DNA from: DASUGM01 sp036274055
Lineage (GTDB): Bacteria; Acidobacteriota; Vicinamibacteria; Vicinamibacterales; SCN-69-37
Assembly (NCBI GenBank): GCA_036274055.1
Contig: DASUGM010000186.1
Coordinates: forward strand, 1-13,426
Length of the DNA stretch: 13,426 bases
Direction: 5' to 3'
The position numbers were made by a program, and so were the translations under genes. Shown here piece by piece: positions 1-6,870 of the stretch (its first letter is position 1; each line of letters begins with the position of its first letter). The notes under the pieces are model-generated. The model saw only the letters and a list, made by a program, of their open reading frames with translations, did no database searches and had not been told where the DNA came from.

Positions 1-1278
1 CCCGCCGTGTCGCCGCGCGAAGTCGAGCAGGTCCGCGGCGAGGTCGAGCGGCTCAAAGCCGACTTCGATGCGTTGCGTCGCCAGTACGACGAGCGCTTGT
101 CGCAACTCGAGCAGCGGCTCAATCAGCTCGGTGGCGGCCCGGTGACGTTGGCGGCCGCCGAGACAGTGGCGCAGCCCGTGCCGGACGCTCCGACGGCCCC
201 CGCCGCCCCGCAGGCCCCGGCGGATCAGACCGCCGCGGCCATGCCGGCAAGTTCGTCACGCGTGTTCAACCCTGACACGTCAGTGATCGGCAATTTCATC
301 GGCGCGGCCGGGAAGAACCCGTACAGCACGCAGCCCTCGCTGCAGCTGAGCGAAGCCGAGATCTCGATGCAGGCTGTCGTCGATCCCTATGCGCGGGCCG
401 ACTTCTACCTGTCGGCAGGACCCGATGGGCTGGAGATCGAGGAAGGCTTCGCGACGTTCACGGCGCTGCCGAAGCAGTTTCAGTTGAAGGTCGGCAAGAT
501 GCGCGCGCAGTTCGGCAAGGTCAACACGCTGCACACGCACGCGATGCCGACCATCGATCGCCCGCTGGTCACGGACAATCTCGTTGGCGGCGAAGAGGGA
601 ATTTCCGATGGCGGCGTGTCCGTCTCGAAGTTGATTCACAATCCGGTGCTGTTCCTGGAAGCGACCGGCGAGGTCTTCGCGGCGCGGTCCGACGTGTTCC
701 AGGGGACGTCGTTGTCGAAGCTCAATTACATCGCGCGCCTGCGCGGTTACCACGATCTCAGCGAGGACAAGAACATCGATCTGGGCGTGTCGTTCGCGAG
801 CGGTCCGACCAATCTCAACGAGGCGTATGCCACCGTGTTCGACGTGACGGGGTCGCCGCTTCAGAATCCCGCGCTCCAGGATCTCAACCGGACGCTCGTC
901 GGCATCGACGCGACGTTCCGCTACCGGCCGCTGCGTCGGGCGATTTACCAGCGTCTCAACCTCCGTACCGAGTTGATCTGGAACCGCCAGGATCTGCCGG
1001 ACACTCTCCGCACCACCGGGTTCGGCGTCTATGGTCTGGGCGAATACCAGTTTGCGCGCCGTTGGTACATCGGCGGCCGGCTCGATCAGTCGGCACGCGC
1101 GATCGATGGCGACCTCGTCGACAAGGGCGGATCGGTGTTCCTCACGTTCTGGCCGACGGAGTTCGTGCAGATCCGATCGCAGTACCGGCACATCTCCTTC
1201 GCGGAAGGCGAGAAGGCCAATCAGTTCCTGTTTCAGGTCAACTTCGCGATCGGCGCGCACGGGGCGCACGTGTTTTAG
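1..1278 (+). CDS. Outer-membrane beta-barrel porin-like protein with N-terminal coiled coil (5' partial)
   Basis: The frame is open to the window edge. A GTG at 7 could start it, but no signal peptide follows, so the true start probably lies upstream and the gene is partial. The visible protein begins with a charged heptad-rich coiled coil (about residues 1-40, with EVEQVRGEVERLK), then an Ala/Pro-rich linker (about 50-80), then about 340 residues of alternating aromatic/polar segments typical of a beta-barrel. It ends in phenylalanine (AHVF), as expected for a BAM-inserted outer-membrane protein. A trimerising coiled coil before a barrel is known in phosphate-selective and related porins. 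Its position before a metal ABC-transporter binding protein suggests it carries metal or a metal complex across the outer membrane; this is inferred from context only. The stop TAG is followed by a hairpin. The exact porin family cannot be named by eye. Confidence 0.8.
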   Translation, partial: PAVSPREVEQVRGEVERLKADFDALRRQYDERLSQLEQRLNQLGGGPVTLAAAETVAQPVPDAPTAPAAPQAPADQTAAAMPASSSRVFNPDTSVIGNFIGAAGKNPYSTQPSLQLSEAEISMQAVVDPYARADFYLSAGPDGLEIEEGFATFTALPKQFQLKVGKMRAQFGKVNTLHTHAMPTIDRPLVTDNLVGGEEGISDGGVSVSKLIHNPVLFLEATGEVFAARSDVFQGTSLSKLNYIARLRGYHDLSEDKNIDLGVSFASGPTNLNEAYATVFDVTGSPLQNPALQDLNRTLVGIDATFRYRPLRRAIYQRLNLRTELIWNRQDLPDTLRTTGFGVYGLGEYQFARRWYIGGRLDQSARAIDGDLVDKGGSVFLTFWPTEFVQIRSQYRHISFAEGEKANQFLFQVNFAIGAHGAHVF

Positions 1279-1283
1279 AAAGA

Positions 1284-1301
1284 GCCTCCAACCTTGGAGG
1301 C
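1284..1301. repeat. Perfect 8-base dyad in the leader of the metal-binding protein gene
   Basis: GCCTCCAA and TTGGAGGC are separated by CC, six bases after the porin stop codon. As RNA it gives a seven-pair stem with the four-base loop ACCT. No U-run follows, so it is a poor intrinsic terminator; it could be an operator or a processing hairpin. Directly downstream CATGGAG (1302-1308) can pair with CTCCATG (1346-1352), so the leader can form two adjacent stems. No canonical Zur box is present. Confidence 0.5.
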
Positions 1302-1341
1302 CATGGAGCAACCCGAAGATTTTCAAAAGAGTCGAACCCGC

Positions 1342-1359
1342 TGTTCTCCATGTTCTCCA
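1342..1359. repeat. Two tandem copies of TGTTCTCCA
   Basis: The nonamer TGTTCTCCA occurs twice in direct succession in the 114-base gap before the metal-binding protein gene. Part of it (CTCCATG) is complementary to CATGGAG at 1302-1308. Its role is unknown; it may be a slipped-strand duplication or part of a leader structure. Confidence 0.5.
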
Positions 1360-1392
1360 CGGTTAACAGCTTTTTCGACAGGAGTTCTTGAT

Positions 1393-2307
1393 ATGCGTTC
1401 AGTGTTTGTGACAAGCGCACTTCTTCTCATCTCGCTGGCGACGGCGCCCGCAAAAGCCTGGGCGCCGCTCAAGGTGGTGACCACCACCGAGGATCTCGCT
1501 GCGCTCGCCCGCGAGGTCGGCGGCGACAAGGTCACGGTGGTCGCGCTGGCGAAGGGCTATCAGGATCCGCACCAGGTCGAGCCGAAGCCCAGCTTCATCC
1601 TCGAGGTCAGCCGCGCCGACGCGCTGATCGCGGTCGGCAGGGAACTCGAGATCGGGTGGTTGCCGACGCTGCTGACGAGCGCGCGCAATGCCAAGGTGCA
1701 GGTCGGCGGACCGGGCTACCTCGACGCCTCGCAGAACGTCACGATCCTCGAGATTCCGACCGGCCAGATCACCCGGGCGATGGGCGACGTCCATCCGCAG
1801 GGCAACCCGCACTACTGGCTCGACCCAGCCAACGGCCGCCACATCGCACAGGCGATTCGCGACAAGTTCTCCGCGCTCGCGCCGGCCGACAAAGCGACCT
1901 TCGAGACACGCTTCACCGACTTCAGCGCCCGCCTCGCCGCCGCCGAAAAGCGCTGGGACGCGACGATGGCGCCGCTCAAGGGCCGGAAACTGGTGACGTA
2001 CCACAACTCGTGGCCGAACTTCATGCAGCGATTCGGGCTCGATGTGATGGGCTACGTCGAGCCGAAGCCAGGCATTCCGCCGCCGCCGCAACACATCATC
2101 ACGCTGATTGGCGAGATGAAGGCCCAGAGCGTCAAAGTCATCGTCGTCGAGCCGTATTTCGACAAGAAGACGCCGCAATCGATCGCCAGCCAGGTCGGCG
2201 GGACGGTGATCGAGCTGGCGCCGTCGGTGGGCGCGGAGAAGGAGATCACCGACTACATCAAGTTGTTCGATTACAACGTCGACAAGCTCGCCGCGGCGCT
2301 GCGGTAG
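1393..2307 (+). CDS. Metal ABC transporter substrate-binding protein (TroA/ZnuA family)
   Basis: This 304-residue periplasmic protein captures a divalent metal, probably Zn2+ or Mn2+, for the ABC permease encoded downstream. The ATG at 1393 is chosen because AGGAG lies 8 bases upstream (1380-1384) and a signal peptide follows directly (about residues 1-23, cleavage near AKA-WA). An in-frame start at 1294 would add 33 residues without a signal and is rejected. Expected metal ligands are present: H60 in YQDPHQVEPKPS, H140 in NPHYWLDP, H204 in TYHNSWPNF and an acidic residue near E253-D257 in VEPYFDKK. The His-rich loop of many ZnuA proteins is absent, so metal choice stays open. No lipobox cysteine is seen, so it should be soluble in the periplasm. 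The family call is secure; the metal is inference. Confidence 0.92.
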   Translation: MRSVFVTSALLLISLATAPAKAWAPLKVVTTTEDLAALAREVGGDKVTVVALAKGYQDPHQVEPKPSFILEVSRADALIAVGRELEIGWLPTLLTSARNAKVQVGGPGYLDASQNVTILEIPTGQITRAMGDVHPQGNPHYWLDPANGRHIAQAIRDKFSALAPADKATFETRFTDFSARLAAAEKRWDATMAPLKGRKLVTYHNSWPNFMQRFGLDVMGYVEPKPGIPPPPQHIITLIGEMKAQSVKVIVVEPYFDKKTPQSIASQVGGTVIELAPSVGAEKEITDYIKLFDYNVDKLAAALR

Positions 2308-2314
2308 ACGACGA

Positions 2315-2482
2315 GCTTGGTGCTTCGTGCTTGGTGCTTGGTGCTTGGTGCTGGTGCTTGATGCCTGGTGCGGTGGGCATCCCGGCACGGTCGGGGACCG
2401 AGATATCTCGGTATGGTTGGGGAGCCCGATGATCACCGCACCAAGCATCAAGCACCAAGCACCAAGCATCAGCACTGAGCAC
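2315..2482. repeat. Inverted heptamer-repeat element with central palindrome
   Basis: The left arm (2315-2376) is about nine tandem heptamers of GCTTGGT type: GCTTGGT, GCTTCGT, GCTTGGT three times, a six-base GCTGGT, GCTTGAT, GCCTGGT and GCGGTGG. The right arm (2434-2482) carries the reverse complement (ACCAAGC type) seven times with variants. The inner 21 bases of the arms pair with one mismatch; further out they pair after a register shift. The 58-base centre contains a perfect 16-base palindrome. The element fills almost all of the 199 bases between the binding-protein and permease genes, so their mRNA would carry a very stable hairpin. It codes for no credible protein. It could be a REPIN/MITE-like element or a heptameric short-repeat (STRR-like) locus, as known in cyanobacteria. 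Confidence 0.85.
2397..2412. repeat. Perfect 16-base palindrome ACCGAGATATCTCGGT
   Basis: The sequence equals its own reverse complement and lies at the apex of the heptamer inverted repeat. It could be a protein-binding dyad or the folding nucleus of the larger hairpin. GGGC before it and GCCC after it can pair around it imperfectly. Confidence 0.8.
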
Positions 2483-2506
2483 TTGGCATTGAGAAAGGCA
2501 ACCTGA

Positions 2507-3343
2507 GTGGGCATCGATCCCGTCATCCTCCAGTTTCTCGCCGCACCGATCGCGGCGAGCCTGATCATCGCCGGCATTCACGCGTATCTCGGCCTGCACG
2601 TCGTCGAGCGCGGCGTGATTTTCGTCGACCTGTCGCTCGCGCAGATCGCCTCGCTCGGCGCGGCGATCGCCGTCTGGCAGGGCTTTGATCCGCACGACCC
2701 GGCGATCTACTGGATGAGCCTCGGCTTCACGCTGATCGGGGCGTTCGTGTTCGCGATGATCAAAGGGCAGGAAGCCAACATCCCGCAGGAAGCGATCATC
2801 GGCATTTCCTATGCGGTCGCGTCCGCGGCGGTGATTCTGACGATGAGCAAGGCGACGGGAGAAGCCGAACATCTGCGCGACATGCTGGTCGGCAACATTC
2901 TGTCCGTGCAGTGGCCGGAGGTCTACCTGACCGGCGGCATCTACGCGGCGATCGGCGCCGTGCTGTTCGTGTTCCGGAAAAAGTTCCTCGAGATTTCGCA
3001 GGATGCGAAAGCTGCCGCCGCCCGCGGCGTGCCCGTGCGGCTGTGGGATTTCCTGTTTTACTCGCTGTTCGGCCTGGTCGTGACGCGATCGGTGGCGATT
3101 GCCGGCGTGCTGCTGGTGTTCTGCTATCTGATCGTGCCGTCGGTTGGCGCGATGCTGTGGGCCAGCCGCATCGGCTCGCGACTCGCGATCGGCTGGGTCA
3201 TGGGCGTCATCGTCTCGATGCTGGGCATGTACTTCTCGGTGATTTTCGATCTGCCGACCGGGGCGACGATCGTGTGCACGTTCGGCGCCTCGCTGGTGGT
3301 GATGGCCTTGATGCGGCCGGCGATCCGTCGAATCCTGGCCTGA
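2507..3343 (+). CDS. Metal ABC transporter permease (ABC-3 / ZnuB-MntB family)
   Basis: This 278-residue inner-membrane protein forms the channel of a Zn/Mn-type ABC importer, working with the binding protein encoded at 1393-2307. It starts at GTG 2507 with AAAGG 8 bases upstream (2494-2498). Hydrophobic segments lie at about residues 8-29, 40-58, 68-84, 96-112, 138-156, 182-212, 225-246 and 253-268, giving seven to eight TM helices. The family signature near residues 31-52 reads HVVERGVIFVDLSLAQIASLG. Here Q46 occupies the place where ZnuB/MntB proteins usually have histidine (D-x-LSHA-x-LPG), which marks a separate subclade. The length is normal for the family. No ATPase gene follows; the next gene on this strand is a sensor kinase after 244 bases, so the ATPase must be encoded upstream of the porin or elsewhere. 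Confidence 0.92.
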   Translation: MGIDPVILQFLAAPIAASLIIAGIHAYLGLHVVERGVIFVDLSLAQIASLGAAIAVWQGFDPHDPAIYWMSLGFTLIGAFVFAMIKGQEANIPQEAIIGISYAVASAAVILTMSKATGEAEHLRDMLVGNILSVQWPEVYLTGGIYAAIGAVLFVFRKKFLEISQDAKAAAARGVPVRLWDFLFYSLFGLVVTRSVAIAGVLLVFCYLIVPSVGAMLWASRIGSRLAIGWVMGVIVSMLGMYFSVIFDLPTGATIVCTFGASLVVMALMRPAIRRILA

Positions 3344-3407
3344 ACTCGGACAGTCTGCTGCGGCGAAGACAAAGGTACGGGGAGTTGCAGCTCTGTAAAT
3401 ACAACTT

Positions 3408-3439
3408 CGTTCTTTCCGCGTGAGTTACAAAAAAGAACG
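3408..3439. terminator. Possible hairpin terminator after the permease gene
   Basis: CGTTCTTT (3408-3415) and AAAGAACG (3432-3439) form a perfect eight-pair stem with a 16-base loop, 64 bases past the permease stop. CGCTTTT follows, so the U-tract is weak. It may end the metal-transport transcript. No other clear terminator lies between permease and kinase. Confidence 0.4.
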
Positions 3440-3459
3440 CGCTTTTCGCTTGCGTGTCG

Positions 3460-3490
3460 TTGACGTCCCCTGGAGAATCCCTCCCATAGT
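3460..3490 (+). promoter_or_regulatory. Possible sigma-70 type promoter for the sensor kinase cluster
   Basis: TTGACG (3460-3465) matches the -35 consensus at five of six bases and CATAGT (3485-3490) matches -10 at four of six, but the 19-base spacer is longer than ideal. It would give a leader of about 90 bases before the kinase start at 3588. The rest of the gap (3344-3587) holds only the hairpin at 3408-3439 and a 16-codon frame at 3492-3542 that I do not call. Confidence 0.3.
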
Positions 3491-3587
3491 CATGTCCGCC
3501 AAAAAGAGCGACGGGATCTTCTGGTCGAGGCGCGAGGACTGATGCTGTTCGTCTGAACGTGCCGCGCCAGGCAACGGACTCGTAGCG

Positions 3588-5408
3588 ATGTCGACGCCGG
3601 CGGCCTCCGACTTGCGCAAACCGGAGGGGTGGAACACAATCGCGCGCCGGCACCGCCCCGTGGCGGCGCCGCCTGCGATGTCCCTGGGCAGCTTCCCTCG
3701 CTGGAGCGGCTTTGCCGCGCTCCTGCACTCCGAAGGCGTGGACGTCCGCGCCGAGCGCGTCGTCAGCGCCGCGCGCGTGTTCCTGACCATCGCCGCCGTG
3801 GTCGCGCTGCGCGTCGATCCGGCCGAGCCGACGCCGTTTGTCGACCTCGCTTATCAGCTGCTGCTGATCTACAGCGGCTTCTCGGTACTGACGCTGTTCG
3901 TGCTGCACCGCAGCCCGCGCGTCTCGTGGATCCTTCCGGTCTTCGGGCACGTCATCGACGTGCTGTTTGCGTCGGTGGCGACGCTGATGGTGCCCGACAC
4001 CTCGTTCTTCCTGTTCTTCTACTTCGCACTGGTCGGCGCCGCGTACCGCTGGGGCATGCTGGCGACGTTCCTGACCGCGGTTGCGGCGATCGGCGTGCTG
4101 TACCTGCAGGCGTTCTCGATCAACGGCGTCGCCAATCTGGCGGCCAACACCCACATGCTGATCATGCGGACGGCCTACCTCGTGATCATGGCGCTGTTCG
4201 CCGGCTACCTCGGCGAAGCCAAGAACCGGCTGCGCGCCGAGTCGTCGAGCATCGCGCACATTCTCGGACTGGCGCGGTCGCGCGCGGGCCTGCGCGAGAC
4301 GCTGCTGGGGATTCTCTCGTCGCTGGTGCGGCTGTCGCAGTCGCCTCACGTGTTCCTGATTGGCCGGGAGCGCAGCACCAACCGCATGTTCCGGTGGAGC
4401 GTCGATGCCGAGCACCTGACGACGCTGCGGGTGACCGAACTGGACGAGACCATCGCGCCGGGCACCTACCAGTTCGACACCCCGGCGCACGCGTGGTGGG
4501 CGTCGGTGCGCGACCCGAATGCGGCGGTGATGCTCGACGTCGAGGGCCGGCGCATTCCCTCCCTGCCGCTGACGTTGACGCCGCTGGTGATGCTCAATCC
4601 GTGCGCGACGATCGCGTGCGTCGCGGTGGCCGCGGAAGACGACTGGGACGGCCGCCTGTTCATCCTCGATGCGCCGCTCGGCCGGCAGCGCGAAACGGCG
4701 CTCCGGTTCCTGCAGCGCCTCGCCGCCGAAGTCACGCCCGCCGTTCACAACGGCTACCTGCTGCATCGGCTGCGCTCGCATGCCGAGGCGCGCGAACGCA
4801 CCAGGCTGGCGCGCGATCTGCACGACGGGCTGACTCAGTCGCTGATCAGCGCGCAGATGCGGCTGGAAGTGCTGCGCCGTCGCGCCGAACACTTCGATCG
4901 GCCACTGGCGGCCGAGCTTGGCGACGTCCGCGGTCTGCTGCAGAACGAAGTGCACGGCCTGCGCGAGCGGATGCGGACGATGAAGGCGTCGCGGCTGATG
5001 CCGACCCAGCTGCTCGATCACTTGTCGGACAGCGTCGAGCGCTTTCAGCGCGACACCGGGATCGCGGCCAAGTTCTGGTCCGACCTCCAGCAGAGTGACA
5101 TTCACGTGGCCCCGCACGCCTGCCGCGAGATCGCCCAGATCGTGCACGAGGCGCTGTCGAACATCCGGAAACACAGCGGCGCCAACCATGCGTTCGTCAG
5201 TTTTACCGGCGACGGCCGGCGGATGAAGCTGGCGGTCGAAGACGACGGCCACGGATTTCCGTTTGCCGGACGGCTGTCGGCCGCCGATCTCGACGCGCAG
5301 CACGCCGGGCCCGCTTCGATCAAAGATCGGGTTCAGGGGCTGGGCGCCCAGCTCTTCGTCGAGTCCAAGCCCGGCGGCGGCGCCCGTATCGAGGTGCTAT
5401 TCGAGTGA
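3588..5408 (+). CDS. Membrane sensor histidine kinase (HisKA_3 / NarL-type partner)
   Basis: This 606-residue inner-membrane kinase should autophosphorylate on histidine and pass phosphate to the regulator encoded next to it. About six TM segments lie at residues 58-74, 86-106, 113-134, 138-152, 156-175 and 190-208, with little periplasmic sequence, so the signal may be in or near the membrane. A GAF-like region (about 230-395) follows. The HisKA_3 dimerisation helix has RTRLARDLHDGLTQ with H412 as phosphoacceptor. The ATPase domain has an N-box (EALSNIRKHS, N525) and G1 box (VEDDGHGF, 550-557). The usual GLxxMxER lid motif reads GPASIKDRVQGLGA (574-587), a clear deviation. The start is uncertain: no strong ribosome site precedes ATG 3588, and M31 is an alternative. 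The TGA overlaps the next start in GTGA, indicating translational coupling. Confidence 0.9.
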   Translation: MSTPAASDLRKPEGWNTIARRHRPVAAPPAMSLGSFPRWSGFAALLHSEGVDVRAERVVSAARVFLTIAAVVALRVDPAEPTPFVDLAYQLLLIYSGFSVLTLFVLHRSPRVSWILPVFGHVIDVLFASVATLMVPDTSFFLFFYFALVGAAYRWGMLATFLTAVAAIGVLYLQAFSINGVANLAANTHMLIMRTAYLVIMALFAGYLGEAKNRLRAESSSIAHILGLARSRAGLRETLLGILSSLVRLSQSPHVFLIGRERSTNRMFRWSVDAEHLTTLRVTELDETIAPGTYQFDTPAHAWWASVRDPNAAVMLDVEGRRIPSLPLTLTPLVMLNPCATIACVAVAAEDDWDGRLFILDAPLGRQRETALRFLQRLAAEVTPAVHNGYLLHRLRSHAEARERTRLARDLHDGLTQSLISAQMRLEVLRRRAEHFDRPLAAELGDVRGLLQNEVHGLRERMRTMKASRLMPTQLLDHLSDSVERFQRDTGIAAKFWSDLQQSDIHVAPHACREIAQIVHEALSNIRKHSGANHAFVSFTGDGRRMKLAVEDDGHGFPFAGRLSAADLDAQHAGPASIKDRVQGLGAQLFVESKPGGGARIEVLFE

Positions 5409-6070
5409 CTCCCGCACGCATCGTCATTGCCGACGATCATCGGATCTTCAGGAGCGGGCTGCGCAGCCTGCTCGAGACCGAGCCTGAATTCAGCGTCGTC
5501 GGCGAAGCCTCGGACGGCGATGAGGCCGAAGCCCTCGTCAAGCAGCTCGCGCCCGACGCGCTGCTGCTCGACTTGAGCATGCCGAAGCGATCCGGCGTCG
5601 AAGTGCTGGCCTCGCTCGCCGCGACGCCAGGGCCGACGCGGACGATCCTGCTGACCGCCGGCGTCGACACCGGCGAGATCATCGCCGCGCTCCAGCAGGG
5701 CGCGCGCGGCGTCGTCCTGAAGGCGTCCGCGATCGAGCAACTGCTCGACGGCATCCGCTGCGTGCTGGCCGGCCAGTTCTGGGTGGAGGGCACGTCGGTG
5801 CCGACGCTTGCCGCCGCGCTCGAGCTGTTTCGCCCGGCGGCGGTGCCCGCGAAGAACACCTTCAATCTGACGCCGCGCGAGATCGAGATCATCACGGCGC
5901 TGGTGGGCGGCGCCTCGAACCGTGAACTGGCCAGGCAATTTTCGCTCAGCGAAGACACGGTCAAGCATCACTTGACCAACGCGTTCAACAAGACCGGCGC
6001 CTCGACCCGCCTCGAACTCGCGCTGTTCGCGCTCCATCACGGGATCGTCCGTTCGACCTCGGGCCGCTGA
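5405..6070 (+). CDS. NarL/FixJ-family response regulator, copy 1
   Basis: This 221-residue cytoplasmic transcription regulator has a receiver domain (about residues 3-120) with acidic pocket D10-D11, phosphoacceptor D56 (LLLDLSMP), T84 and K106, and a LuxR-type helix-turn-helix (about 152-212, LTPREIEIITALVGGASNRELA, recognition region SEDTVKHHL). It starts at GTG 5405, overlapping the kinase stop by four bases; GAGG at 5391-5394 inside the kinase gene is a plausible ribosome site. The overlap makes it the direct partner of the kinase. It is about 70% identical without gaps to the regulator at 6184-6852 (154 of 220 positions by hand count), and the recognition regions are almost identical, so both likely bind the same DNA. 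Targets are unknown. Confidence 0.93.
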   Translation: MTPARIVIADDHRIFRSGLRSLLETEPEFSVVGEASDGDEAEALVKQLAPDALLLDLSMPKRSGVEVLASLAATPGPTRTILLTAGVDTGEIIAALQQGARGVVLKASAIEQLLDGIRCVLAGQFWVEGTSVPTLAAALELFRPAAVPAKNTFNLTPREIEIITALVGGASNRELARQFSLSEDTVKHHLTNAFNKTGASTRLELALFALHHGIVRSTSGR

Positions 6071-6100
6071 CCGGCCCCCCGGGGTGCCATTGCAGCCGCG

Positions 6101-6131
6101 GCACGTTAGTGCTATTCCCTACCTAAAGTAG
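6101..6131. promoter_or_regulatory. Candidate regulatory dyads before the second response regulator
   Basis: Two small dyads lie in the 113-base gap between the regulator genes: GCAC-GTTA-GTGC (6101-6112) and CTAC-CTAAA-GTAG (6119-6131). The second resembles paired NarL-type TAC half-sites in opposite orientation, so it could be bound by one of the two flanking LuxR-type regulators. GTGCC/GGCAC (6084-6088 and 6100-6104) can also pair. This is pattern inspection only. I cannot assign -35 and -10 boxes or a ribosome site here. Confidence 0.3.
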
Positions 6132-6183
6132 TCGTGAAAACCTCTGGGCTCCGACGCGGCTCGACGTCTCTAAGCGCTCACCT

Positions 6184-6852
6184 GTGACTCCTGTCCGAAT
6201 CGTCATCGCCGATGACCACCGAATCTTCCGCAGCGGCCTGAAAGGGCTGCTCGACGCCGACCCCGAGTTCCGGGTCGTCGGCGAGGCCTCGGACGGCGTC
6301 GAGGCGGAAGTCCTGGTCGAGTCACTGGCCCCCGACATCCTGTTGCTCGACCTGCGAATGCCGCGCCGCAACGGCATCGCGGTGGTCGAGTCGCTGTCCC
6401 GCGAGGCGCGGATCACGCGGACGATCATTCTCACCGCTGGAATCGACACCACCGAGATCGTCGACGCGCTGCGCGCCGGTGCGCGCGGCGTGGTGTTCAA
6501 GGCGTCGGCCATCGAGCAGCTCTTCGACGGTATTCGCGCGGTCAGCGCCGGCCAGTACTGGGTCGGACGTGTCGCGGTGTCGAGCCTTGGTTCGGCGCTC
6601 GAGCTGCTGGCGCCGGCCACCGAGCCCAGCAAGAACACGTTCGGGCTGACGCCGCGCGAGGTCGAAATCGTGACCGCGCTGGTCGCCGGGGCGTCGAATA
6701 AGGAGCTGGCGAAAAAGTTCACGCTCAGCGAAGACACCGTCAAGCACCACCTGACCAACGCCTTCAACAAGACCGGAACCTCCAATCGCCTCGAGCTCGC
6801 GCTGTTTGCCCTGAGCCACGGCATCGTCGCTCCCGTTCGCACCAGAGCCTAG
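6184..6852 (+). CDS. NarL/FixJ-family response regulator, copy 2 (tandem paralogue)
   Basis: This 222-residue regulator has the same layout as copy 1: acidic pair D10-D11, phosphoacceptor D56 (LLLDLRMP), T84 and K106, then a LuxR-type helix-turn-helix from about residue 152 (LTPREVEIVTALVAGASNKELA). All phosphorylation residues are intact. It differs from copy 1 mostly at residues 60-80 (receiver alpha-3 region), in the 125-150 linker and at the C-terminus, while the recognition helix SEDTVKHHLTNAFNKTG is unchanged. It therefore looks like a recent duplication under selection for the same DNA site but perhaps a different partner or dimer preference. The start is GTG 6184, aligned with copy 1; no ribosome site is visible. 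No second kinase is nearby. The VanZ-like gene follows after 18 bases and is probably co-transcribed. Confidence 0.93.
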   Translation: MTPVRIVIADDHRIFRSGLKGLLDADPEFRVVGEASDGVEAEVLVESLAPDILLLDLRMPRRNGIAVVESLSREARITRTIILTAGIDTTEIVDALRAGARGVVFKASAIEQLFDGIRAVSAGQYWVGRVAVSSLGSALELLAPATEPSKNTFGLTPREVEIVTALVAGASNKELAKKFTLSEDTVKHHLTNAFNKTGTSNRLELALFALSHGIVAPVRTRA

Positions 6853-6870
6853 GGCAGGATCGCCGCAGCG

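Noticed and set aside
1279..1392. Zur-type operator
   Set aside because: No match to the AT-rich Zur dyad is seen; the GC-rich dyad present has a different form.
2315..2482. CRISPR array
   Set aside because: Units are only seven bases, tandem without spacers and inverted between arms.
1399..2577. 392-codon minus-strand frame with a repeated KHQAPST-type peptide
   Set aside because: The peptide repeat is only the translation of the heptamer array. The remainder is antisense to the metal-binding protein gene.
3492..3542. 16-codon open frame (MSAKKSDGIFWSRRED) before the kinase
   Set aside because: It is short with only a distant ribosome-like site and no sign of a leader-peptide function; chance cannot be excluded.
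3207..5303. 698-codon open frame on the minus strand opposite the kinase
   Set aside because: It is antisense to a kinase with clear domains, is very rich in Arg/His/Gln and crosses gene boundaries. This is typical of high-GC shadow frames.
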